A DNA stretch of 64,000 nucleotides, from NCBI GenBank assembly GCA_030704615.1, contig CM060732.1:22816001-22880000 (forward strand), written 5' to 3'. The notes below the pieces were generated by a model, which saw only the letters and a program-made list of their open reading frames with translations, made no database searches and was not told where the DNA came from. Position numbers and translations under genes: made by a program. Positions 21,870 through 31,902 of the stretch are shown piece after piece (the first letter of the stretch is position 1; the number at the start of each line of letters is the position of its first letter). The DNA comes from Takakia lepidozioides (Eukaryota > Streptophyta > Takakiopsida > Takakiales > Takakiaceae).

Positions 21870-22448
21870 ATGCCGTGCCACAGAACTCCAGCCGACTGCC
21901 CTTATCATGGCCACGATTATGCTATGTTCAAACCAGAATCAGGAGACATCATTGTCTGGCTCTCTGTTTTCATAGACGCTGCTGGAATCAAGCAAGAGTC
22001 TTTGCGCGCAATGGAGTATCTGGAGGGCTATTACCGCTTTGAGCGAGGTGAGGGTGAGGGTCAATGCGGTCCGTGGGTCCTGAAAATTGTTGATCTCGAT
22101 ATACCAAGCTGGAAAGGGATGCCGGACAGATCATGCACGGCCTCGCTTTGGCGCTGGAACTGCTGCCAGTGGACTAGGGAGGACGGCACCGGGGAAAACT
22201 ATATACGTGCAGATCACTCCGCTCTTCCAGTGTATGGAGACATTCGGCTGAGTTGCGAAGACGAATCGCACGGGCACATGAGGCCCACAGTGACCTTGTC
22301 AATGTATGATGGTGGTATCATTGATGGACATGACATTGTCGTCGGCTCCAGCAAGGGCAGCAGAACGACCGAATTGCAGTTTACCTCGAGGTGCCGCAGC
22401 AGTAATGAGCTTGTTTTGAGGGGTATCGAAGTTCCGTCGACTTGGTGA
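21870..22448 (+). CDS. Unknown protein 2 of MULE B (paralogue of protein 1)
   Basis: 192 codons from the ATG at 21870; similarity to protein 1 extends upstream in the same frame (VLRYFSRM against VLRSSFARM), so the chosen Met may not be the true start and a 5' part may be missing. Shares WNCCQWT, LSMYDGG and ELVLRGIEVP with protein 1. A polyadenylation signal AATAAA lies at 22518-22523, 70 bases after the stop. Family unknown. The two genes point away from each other across about 100-220 bp that may hold a shared promoter. Confidence 0.55.
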   Translation: MPCHRTPADCPYHGHDYAMFKPESGDIIVWLSVFIDAAGIKQESLRAMEYLEGYYRFERGEGEGQCGPWVLKIVDLDIPSWKGMPDRSCTASLWRWNCCQWTREDGTGENYIRADHSALPVYGDIRLSCEDESHGHMRPTVTLSMYDGGIIDGHDIVVGSSKGSRTTELQFTSRCRSSNELVLRGIEVPSTW

Positions 22449-22517
22449 AGCCCATGTAGAAGGAGGAAGGGCTTAGTTTTGTCTGCAGTTGGTAAATGTG
22501 AGACATCGTGTCCGATC

Positions 22518-22523
22518 AATAAA
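22518..22523 (+). terminator. Polyadenylation signal for unknown protein 2
   Basis: AATAAA 70 bases downstream of the stop codon at 22446-22448. Confidence 0.5.
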
Positions 22524-22699
22524 CCCATCGTACCTCACTTCTGTGTGATTGTGTTTCATTATGTTGAATAACTGTCGGAATTGGCCCACTGTTTACAATT
22601 TGATGTCTCATTTCTACAATTTGTCTGTCCGGATGAATATACCAGAGTAACCGGTATGAGAGTCATGTGTCAAGAATATACCAGAGTAACGCCATGTCG

Positions 22700-23400
22700 G
22701 ACATTGAAATGCGGCACCAAATTTCCATGTCGGACATTGAAATGCGGTGCCGCATTTCAATGCCGACATGGAAATGTATGAACCGCATTTCAGTGTCGGA
22801 CAATGGAATGCGGTGCATCATTTCCGTCCAGGTACACGAAATACCAACACGGGTCTATAAATTGGACAGACAACGAGGTTGGCATTGCAAATGCGGCGAC
22901 GCATTTCCAACTTGGCAATGGAAACTTCTTTTTGGACAAGGGAATGCGGTGCCGCATTTCCGTCCAACACTTCGAAAAGTGTGACATTTCCGACCAGCGC
23001 GATGGAATGCGTTACCGCATTTCCGTGAGAGGGTCTGCAAATGGACAAATTGCGATGTCCGTTCTGGAAATGCGGCGCCGCATTTCCATGTCCGTCATCG
23101 ACTTTTTTTTTACAATGGAATGCGGTGCCAATTTTTGCTGATGGGCCTGCAGTTCGAACAACGACCATCCCCAATATGGAAATGCGGCACCGCATTTCCA
23201 ATTCCGCCATCTCGACCTCCTTGTTCGACCTCCTTGTTCGACCTCTGTAAGCGTGGTGGCATCCATGCAATGAGCGGGAGAGGCCAAAACTGGCGTGTGG
23301 ACAAAGGAAATTTTGGAAATGCAGCACCGCATTTCCAAAAGAGGTTTTTAGAGTTGCCAAAATTTTGGAAATGCGGTGCCCCATTTCTGATTTTGGGAGC
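22700..23400. repeat. Palindrome array at the 3' side of methyltransferase copy B
   Basis: Palindromes of the AAATGCGGYRCCGCATTT type, many imperfect. The first four centres are at 22713, 22746, 22779 and 22812, exactly 33 bp apart. Later centres lie at 22895, 22948, 23011, 23074, 23124, 23186, 23323 and 23375 with spacings of 53, 63, 63, 50, 62 and 52 among them. The array lies between unknown protein 2 and the last methyltransferase exon. Confidence 0.85.
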
Positions 23401-23524
23401 GTCGTGGTTTGGGCGATTGTGTGGCTGGAATGCACACTGGAGAGGGGTCACAAATGTCGGGGAGATTTTCCTTTATATACTCTGGAAGAGAATTTACATT
23501 TACAGAGACTTCATTAAAATTCTA

Positions 23525-26500
23525 TTAATCTTGAAAATCATCCGAATCCTCATCCTGTTCTAGACTGTCCTGCTCCGCCTCCACCCCCTCATTGCCTTTC
23601 TCATCTCCAGCAGACTGCTCGTTGGCCAGGCTTTCGAAAATCCCATCTTCCCCTTGCGGAACTGTCCATCTCACCTCCGTTGGGTCGTCTTCCTCCCTGT
23701 CTGCGTCGCTCTCATCCGCTGAATCACATATGTACTTTCGTACCCGTCTACCTGTCTGAGCTGCTGCCAACTCTTTCCTTATCCTTCTGTCCTCCCTAGC
23801 CCTCTCCAAAATCTGCTCTACTTTACTGGGATTATCACTTCTTCTAATCGCTGTATTTGCGAGTTTAGCTGCATAACTAGGAAGGGAGTAGTCCCTCACC
23901 GGGCTCGTCATGAAGTCGGCCCTCGCAAAGAACGGGACATTCTTCCTGGCAGGAAGTGTAGGCCCTACATGTTTCGACCCGGACCCTGCAATCCTGCACA
24001 TTGTTATCATCAACGAGACTAATGAGAACCACAGTCTGGAAATTCGTTTGACAAAAATGACCCAGAAGGCTTTGCAAACTTACAATGTTTGCACTCACTC
24101 GTATTCCGGGTTCTCCTCCGCATCAATGTCCACTGTGTCTTCCTCGAACTCCGACAAATCCGAGGAGACTTCCGCTCTGTTGGGAGCCTTAACATTCCGT
24201 TGCAGCCCTTCCAGATGGGATCCCCACACGGATGAGTCCTCCTCGTGGGCAAAGAGGTGCCGGTCGGAAAACCGCCCAGCCCACATTGAGGCACCTGTTA
24301 CAATGCCATCCACATATTACAACATGGCGCTTCAGATGTTGCGAACTACATCCTAACGAGAATTTGCAGAACAGCATAGATCAAGATTCTGCATACCTGT
24401 CCCACAGATGAGGTCGAGCACTGTGCCCTCCACGTTTGTGCATGTCTCCATAATTGTCTGAATGAAGGCAGGGCTCCGAGTCCGTGAGTACCGCAGGGGT
24501 TCCGTTGAAGTGAGGCTATGAGGGAGAAGTTCCTTGGGAACGTTGTTGAACAGAACGTCGTAATCGAGGGGGTCGCAGTTCGGGTCAACCTTTCCTCCCT
24601 CCTTCCGGAAAGCAAAGGTGGAGTTCTCCTTCACAAAGCAGTATGCATCGAACTGCTTCGTCTGCATACACAGGGGGGAACGATTAGAAACCGAATGCGG
24701 CACCGCATTTGAAAACACCCAAGCAAATGAATGGACGAGTGCCAGTGTCGTAATCACCTTCTTCCCTTCCGACCGAAGGCCCAGTGTGTTGATGCACGTC
24801 CACTTCTTTTTCAGAATCGGGACGGCGCTCTTGCGGGTCCACTTCGCAATTCCTGTCTGAGTGTTTTTTCCTCTGCTCGCCAGGACAACCACACAGCCTC
24901 TGTCGTCCAACACCATGCGGGCAAGCCCGAATCCTTTCTTCCAAAAGTCCTCCGAGTACCTGTTCCAAGATGGCAAAGCTTGCAGTCCTTCCACAGGCTC
25001 TCCGTCCGGAATATCCAAGATGATCATATCGCAAGACCACTCGGTGGCATTTCCGCCCCTCCTACAATCCTTGTCTGCACACACCCTCTCAAAGAACGAG
25101 ACCATATTCTGAAATCCTGGGGTGTCGGAAGGCTCTTCGGCAGTCGCCTTCTTCAGTGCTCTGCCCTTCAGACCCTCCATGGTCTTCATGTATGCCAACT
25201 TGGCTGCCCGTCCATCCAAAGCCGCCAAGAAACTCTCATTTACACACTGGACTACTGTTTTGGGAGCCACTTTCGGCCTCTTCATTTCCACCGGCTCGAA
25301 AGGGTGCCCCCCTGGGGGGTTGAAGAGTGCCTTCTTTGCCGAGCCAGTTCTCGTGCCTCTCGTAACAACGGTGGGCACAGGGGAGGCAGCTTGCATTTGG
25401 GGGGGTGGGCTGGTTGCAAAGTCTCCATCGGAGTCCTCTTCCTCACCCTCTTCCTGAACAGGCTGTTTCTGCTTCTTCGTTTTGGCGGGTGTCACAACAG
25501 CTGCTCCTTGCTGGCGAGTCCTCTTCTTCGACCCCTTCTGTTGGGCCTGCACAGCTGCATCCACCGTCTTTTGTGCCATCTCAGCTGCCTTTTTGGATTG
25601 CAGATTCATTTGCCGACTTTGGCCCAGCAGGGACACGTCTTTCCTTTCTCTTCTCTTCTGCCAAGGCGTGCAGATCTTTTTCAGACTCGTCAACAATACC
25701 GCCAGACATATCCAGGTACCAGGGGCATCCAACGAGATGCGCGGGATGCCATTGTTTCTGCATCTCGGGTTTGTAGACACAGCTTGGACCCGCCACGGTC
25801 CAAGCCATGAAGAACGGGGGCTCTTGAGCCAGGGCCCCTGTCTGAAGGAGCGCGTATTTCATATACCTGCAAGGCAGTCAGCATGCGTGAGCATATGATT
25901 GGACGAACCTACTCGCAGAGTGCCACCGAAAACATAAAATGCGAATGCGGTGCCGCATTTCCGAGACAAACCTCGTAACCAGGCTTCGCATACAAGGGCA
26001 GCTGTGCTTCACCTGTAAACAATTCGCATTGCAGCTTTCCCCGCTCCCTCCTGATGTGTAAACTCCACGCTCCTTCTTGCTGTCTGTAGCTCTCTGGCGA
26101 AGAGGTTGTCCTTGTACGCACATCTGAAACGTGTCACGTAGTCTTCCAATGTCTGTGTTCCATCCCATTTGACGTACAAGCCGAACGAATTTGTGTGCAT
26201 TACGACTTGCTCCTTCGCATTCGACATTACCTGCGATTCCCAAATGCATTGTCACGTAGCAGTTCAGGGAATTCATTTCAGAAAAGCAAATCTGGGGAAG
26301 TACCTTGAATTACCTGGAACCACCAAGTCATGCGGTTGAGCCACACATCCACTGCAGGGTCGGAAACTTCGAGTGGAAAAGACCACATTGTCCTTATGCT
26401 CTCGGATGCATTCCAGATCGACAGTCACCGTGTCTGCCATTTCCGATCCAATGTCAGGAGTTGGAAGAGAGTGGCTATTGCTAGGAAGGAACTTCAGTGC

Positions 26501-28724
26501 ATTGAAACCTCACCTTCTCTTTCGCCTCAACACATGCCGTTGAGAGGTGATGCAGTTTCTCCAATTGCATGGTCGGCTGCATGGCCCGAGAATAGTGTTT
26601 TGCAATCTCGGGGATGAAGTCCTTTCCAAGTGCCGGATCTGCAATTGCCACCAGCTTCACAAGCTTTGACTTGTATTTGGTTCTGGACTTGACACCGGCT
26701 TCCTTCAAGTGCTTAGTCAATGACTGCAACGTTTTGACCTACCCCTCACTTTCCATGAAGAAGCGTTTGGCATGGGCCAAATCCAGCTTGATGTTTGACT
26801 GCCAGCAAAAACATGCAGAAGCGTTACATTCGATTCATGTGGAAAGATTGCTGGAAATTGGGGAAGGATGAGCAGAGGGAAATTGGAGGACGACTTACTT
26901 CGTATATCACCTCCACCATTCCATCCATAGTGAGACGATACCATGTCCGGTCTGTTTTTGCAACGGCTTTCTGAATGAGCTCGGGCTCCAGCATTTCCGC
27001 AAACATCTGCGGATCGGTGAGACCAGTTTTCCTCACCCTGTACAGCATATGTGCCATGTGGGTATGCACGTACGCATTCTCAGTGACCCTGCAAGGCACA
27101 CTCTCCAGTTCAGTACACGGAAGCACGGAAACAAACCAGAATGGAAACCGAAATGCGGCACCGCATTTCGAACGTGCTAGGGAGGGTATGAGTATCTTAC
27201 GAGTTGAGGTCCGCCATGGCATTCTTGAGCAGAGAGGAGTCTGCCGCCTTCACCTTGAGGATGACACACTCCACCATGTAATGCCAGCCAATGTGCTTGG
27301 CATGGTTCTGCTTGATGTACTCCCACCAGGCAAGAAGTCGGTGATTCCCGTCCCACACAAAGAACATTTTACCCGACATATGGCCAAAGTCTGGATCACC
27401 CTTCAGCGTCGCCTCGAATTCGTCGTTGCGAGTGTGCCAGTGGGTATCCCACGTTGACAATTCATCGGCAGTGGGTCCACGAGTTTCGCCGTCCTCATTC
27501 TCAATGGAAACGTAAAACGCTGCCGATCCCAGACGGTACCCTTCTCGAAATGCGAACTTCAGCTTATCCACATCTCCGGGAAGGGCCTGCCTGACGATGG
27601 GAAGGGAGGCCATGCGACAGAGTGGGATTCGAAGAGTCCGCTGGAATACCCTGCTGCCCAGAACTCTGCCAATGCTACTGTGTGTCTCCTCCAACATTTT
27701 ATCCGCTGCACTTTTGAAATCCTCCGGAGACATGTCTGTAGGTGCCGGTAGTGGCTGAGCAGCTGGAGCATCCTCAACTGGAGCTGCACTCTGGGGCCTG
27801 TTTGCGGGCAATTCTGCCATTGCAGAGGCCTCCTCCGGGCCTGCTTGCTCATCGGTGGTGAGGTCTTGCTGCGAACGTTGAGCGGCAGCACCCTCCTCCG
27901 GTACCAAATCGACAGAAACGGTCGATCCCATTGCCTTCGCTGCAGCAGAGACGGCCCCAACATCTGCAGGCAGGAAATCCTCCAGGAACTGAGCTTCAGC
28001 TCGTGGAAGCGGTTTTGCGGGAGATTGTTCAGCCGTCGCCCTGATTGCCTTCTGCTTCCTCATCCTTGCAGGTGAAGGTGTCTGCTGCAATTGAATCTGT
28101 CTTTTACGCTGCTGCTTCATTCGCGTTGGTGGGGGTGAAACGGCCTGAGCCGGTTCAGAAACCAGTAGAGGGACGGGCTGCTTCTTCTTTGACTTTGCTG
28201 GAGAAGGGCCCGACCCTTGCTGGCGATTCTCCATGACCAAAGAACGCGAGTCGATCTCTGGGGCTTTGAACTTGCCCTTCAAAGCCGCGTCTTTGAAGCG
28301 CACAGGGCTAGGCCCGGCAGGAATACCCGCGCTCGGGGATCGGGTGGGTGTACGTGCTGCAGCTAGCTCCACGGACTCTTCCTGCGGCTCTTCGGATTCC
28401 TGTGATCCCTCCAGCACGTCCACCTTTCCTGTTAGGCATGCAAACATGTTCTGCATTCAAGTCTCATAGCATTCAGTCTAAGAATTACAGAAGCAAAATG
28501 GGGGGTTCGGTGCTCGATCAGCTGCGCGCAGCCCGATCGCATGGAGCTCTCACTGGTGGTTGGGTTGCCTGAGTGGCCTGCTGTTCCGAGATGGCAATCT
28601 CCTCCTGTAGACGCATCTGCTTCCTCCCCTTCGGCATTGGCCTACGTCCGAAGTATAATTTTTGGAGCTTGCGACGAGGTCTCCTGTCTGGTGCACGAAC
28701 TCCCCCCCTCTCAGGTTCGAGCAT
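23525..28724 (-). pseudogene. ParB-like domain / N6-N4 DNA methyltransferase gene, copy B
   Basis: Exons on the minus strand, from splice signals and comparison of copies: 28554-28724 (ATG at 28722-28724), 27201-28450, 26899-27088, 26514-26798, one near 26310-26470, 26013-26231, 24758-25866, 24397-24661, 24099-24294, 23525-23993. Exon 2 has a Pro/Glu/Lys-rich linker followed by a ParB/sulfiredoxin-like domain with VWDGNHRLLAWW. Exon 3 (VTENAYVHTHMAHMLYRV) resembles the helical part after ParB domains. The methyltransferase has LDIPDG (about 25003-25020) in place of DPPY, then RSPAFIQTIME, SAM motif I DLICGTG, and an acidic tail. Defects seen: TAG at 26739-26741 in exon 4 and a frameshift near 25600. 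ParB-methyltransferase pairings are known in phages and bacteria; the eukaryotic, intron-rich version in a MULE is the unusual part. Confidence 0.68.
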
Positions 28725-29059
28725 AAGAAGAACAGAGACAGGGAAAAGGGGCAAAGAGTGCAGATGGAAAGGGCGCGATAGGGGTGACTGAGGAGACACG
28801 ACAAAAGTAGATGAAACGGCGGTGATGCACCACTTGGGTTCGAAAGGGTTGGACGAAAGTGTCTCCTCGTGGCCTTTGCGTCATTACGAAATTCGAATCG
28901 TTCAGGGTACGCCTGCCGTCCAAAAAACAAACATCATTATCCAATGGTCAGGCCGCGCCGCCTCATGCCACTTCAGTCAGATAGAGTGCAGACATGTGCC
29001 GCAATTCCGTTGCTCCACGTGTTCACATTTCAAGGCATTTCCGTCCCAGCGTCTGATGA

Positions 29060-30390
29060 GTTGAAGTGAAAATGCGAATGCGGCGCCGCATTTCCGTTAA
29101 GTACCATCAAGAAGCTACACATCCGTACTTGTTGGAAGAAAATGCGGCACCGCATTTCCATTCCACCTTCACATACCTTAGTTGTTGAACGGAAATACGG
29201 TGCCGCATTTCCGTCCCACAGCTCCATGTATGAGATACAAAAGGGAAATGCGGCGCCGCATTTCCGTTCTAGAATGTCGGAAGGTGCGACTCGGACGGAA
29301 ATGCGGTGCCGCATTTCTGTTCCCGTTGTTCACAATTTTCAGTCAGAACGGAAATGCGGTAGCGCATTTCCGTTCTGTAGAGTATTAAGGTCTGACCCTG
29401 GCGGAAATGCGGTGCCGCATTTTCGTTCCACAGCTCCATGCCTCACATACAAAACGGAAATGCGGCGCCGCATTTCCATTTTGGAATGTCGGAAGGTGCG
29501 ACTCCGACGGAAATGCGGTACCGCATTTCAGTTCCGATGTTTCACGATTTTTCATCAGAACGGAAATGCGGTGCCGCATTTGCGTTCTGGAAAGTTGGGA
29601 GGTGCGACTCGGATGGAAATGCGCTGCCGCATTTCAGTTCCGATGGTTCACGATTTTCAGTCAGAACGGAAATGCGGTACCGCATTTCCGTTCTGGATAG
29701 TATGAATGTCTCAAGCGGTCGGAATTGCACTCGGCTCCATGCATCAGATACAAAATGGAAATGCGGCGCCGCATTTCCGTTCTGGAATGTCGGAAAGTGC
29801 GACTCGGACGGAAATGCGGTGCCGCATTTCTGTTCCCGTTGTTCATAATTCTCAATCAGAACGGAAATGCGGTACCGCATTTCCGTTCCACCTTCACATA
29901 CCGTGCTTGTTGGATGGAAATGCGTTACCGCATTTCCGTTCTGGAGAGTATGAATGTCTTGTGAGGACGGAAATGTGGTGCAACATTTCTATCCCTCAGC
30001 TCCATGCGTCAGATATAAAACGGAAATGTTGCGCCGTATTTCTGTTCTGGTATGTCGGAAGGTGCGACTGTGACGGAAATGCGGTTCCGCATTTCTGTTC
30101 CCGTTGTTCATAATTCTCAATCAGAACGGAAATGCGGTACTGAACGGAAATGCGGTACTGCATTTCCGTACCACCTTCACCTACCGTGCTTGCTGGACGG
30201 AAATGCGTTACCGCATTTCCGTTCTGGAGAGTATAAAGGTTTCCCCCGGACAGAAACTCAGTGCCGCTTTTCCGTCGCTCTGGTGCATGACCTAGATGCA
30301 ATACAGAAATGCGGCGCCGTATTTCCGTCCAGCAGCAATCGAAAGAATCACTCGGGACGGGAAATCTGGAACCTCATTTCCGCATGCTGA
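29060..30390. repeat. 53-bp-phased palindrome array of MULE B
   Basis: Over 20 palindromes of the form AAATGCGGYRCCGCATTT. Centres at 29252, 29305, 29358, 29411, 29464, 29517, 29570, 29623 and 29676 are each exactly 53 bp apart; after one 89-bp step the register resumes at 29765, 29818, 29871, 29924, 29977, 30030 and 30083. Spacers of about 31-35 bp fall into a few types that recur, for example the CAGCTCCATG type before 29252, 29464 and 30030 (212 and 566 bp apart), a higher-order repeat. It separates the divergent transposase and methyltransferase genes. Copy C carries the inverted equivalent at 56745-58500. Confidence 0.93.
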
Positions 30391-30763
30391 ACCTGAATGG
30401 GTTGCATTGTTCCGAAACAACACAATTGCGGCCAGTCTTGATGAGCACAACTTGGTTGTCTGACCGTTTTAACTAACAGTACTAGCACTTGTCAGTGCGA
30501 ACGTTCCTGTCTGCACCGAGAACACTGCTGGAGCCACCCTCAGGAGAAACTGTCAAGAGATGTTATTTCGTCGCCAAATCGGCCATCATTGTCATACTTA
30601 TTGGCTATGGAATCACACCTCCCACCTTCATGCATGTAGCTTGAAACAATACTTTCCACTTCAATGTGCGACTTCCAATCGTCGATGGACTCCGCATGGT
30701 GCCTGTGAGCCTTGGTCTGTCGCTATACTGAACCTCGCACTTGCCAACTTCGTGCGGTGTTCG
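30391..30763 (+). other. 5' region of transposase gene, copy B
   Basis: Non-repetitive sequence between the palindrome array and the transposase ATG at 30764. It is conserved in copy C (56330-56740, inverted). It probably holds the promoter and leader; no single element can be named. Confidence 0.4.
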
Positions 30764-30924
30764 ATGGCTCCGAATTCCTACGCTATAGTTTGCTGTCCTC
30801 CGCAACTTGGGAGAGCCTGGATCCCAAACGAGGGAGGACTTTGCAGAGTGACTGAAACTTACCTTTGTTCCAAATTCAAGCTCAAACCGGGCACAATTTA
30901 TTTGGAAGAAGAAAGAAAGGATGT

Positions 30925-31863
30925 TGTCGCGCGGCTTTTACTCACCCATCCCTTCGCTATCCGAGGTGGAAACTCCAAGATAGAAGAGTTGGAAATCTCT
31001 AAGTACTCAGCCCGCGCAGAACAATTAGTCATGACCTACAGCTAGTGTATCATGGGGGTGTTTCCTATTTGTTTCCCTTTTGGCATTCATGTTAGCTACC
31101 TTACCATTGATAATTAAGTATCAGTTTCCTTCATCAATCTATTGGATTCCATCAACTCATCCATTCATTCCACAGCTTCACTCAGTTCTCTCTACACAGT
31201 GTGATTGTATCGTATAAGTATTAGATTATGATTTATCAGGTATCAGGCCGAAGCCATTGTGTCTCTAATCTGCTCTACTATATCACTATCGCTTTGCATA
31301 TAACAAGCATCTACTAATCCTCTTTCCTCCTTCACCGTGCTCTCCATCTTTGCTTCCGATCTTCCTCTCCCCCCGATCTCCTCTCATGCCTGACCCAGAA
31401 GTCCTCCTCCGAATAATAATCATCCCCCCAAAATTCCCTGCTTCTCCCTTTATCTTCCTACCCGTGGCTCTAACCGTTTCCCTCACTAACCGTCGTCCGT
31501 GAACTAACATGTTCCATTTGCAGGTGTTGTTCCCCACAGTCGTTCCTTGCCCTGCTCTCCGTTCCCTATGGTCGTGACAACTGTGTCAAGCTGTGACTGG
31601 CTGTGTGAAACTGTGACGGGCTGTGACTAGCTGTGCGACTGTGTTTGGCTGTGTCGGGCTGTGACTGGCTGTGTGGCGGGCTGTGTTGGCTATGTCGGCT
31701 GTGTCTGCTGTGACGACTGTGACGGGCTGTGTTGGCTGTGTAACCCCCCTCTACAGTGCGCTGCTGTCACCCCTAAGGCTCCTGTTGGTCTCAGTTTGTG
31801 CAAAAATTAAGGGTACCCTACAGATCCCGTATAAGTGTCTAAGTCCCCGACAGTCCTCTAACA
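30925..31863 (-). repeat. 3' LTR of nested element
   Basis: 939 bp. Contains the CTGTG minisatellite (about 31575-31740) and the block GCTGCTGTCACCCCTAAGGC shared by all LTRs of the family. The adjacent pyrimidine run 31864-31881 is the polypurine tract on the minus strand. Confidence 0.88.
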
Positions 31864-31902
31864 TTTACCCCTTCCCCCCTCAAAAAGTCGTGTCCTCACG
31901 GT

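Noticed and set aside
24731-25810. 359-codon plus-strand open frame opposite methyltransferase copy B
   Set aside because: An antisense shadow of a GC-rich exon; no matching features and not preserved in copy A.
29142-30113. Open frames translating as NGNAAPHFRS or MRCRISVP repeats
   Set aside because: They are translations of the palindromes, open on both strands; no codon-level conservation is visible.
29060-30390. CRISPR-like look: about 22-bp palindromic repeats with roughly 31-bp spacers
   Set aside because: Spacer types recur in a higher-order pattern, repeats diverge, there is no leader or cas gene, and the context is a eukaryotic transposon.
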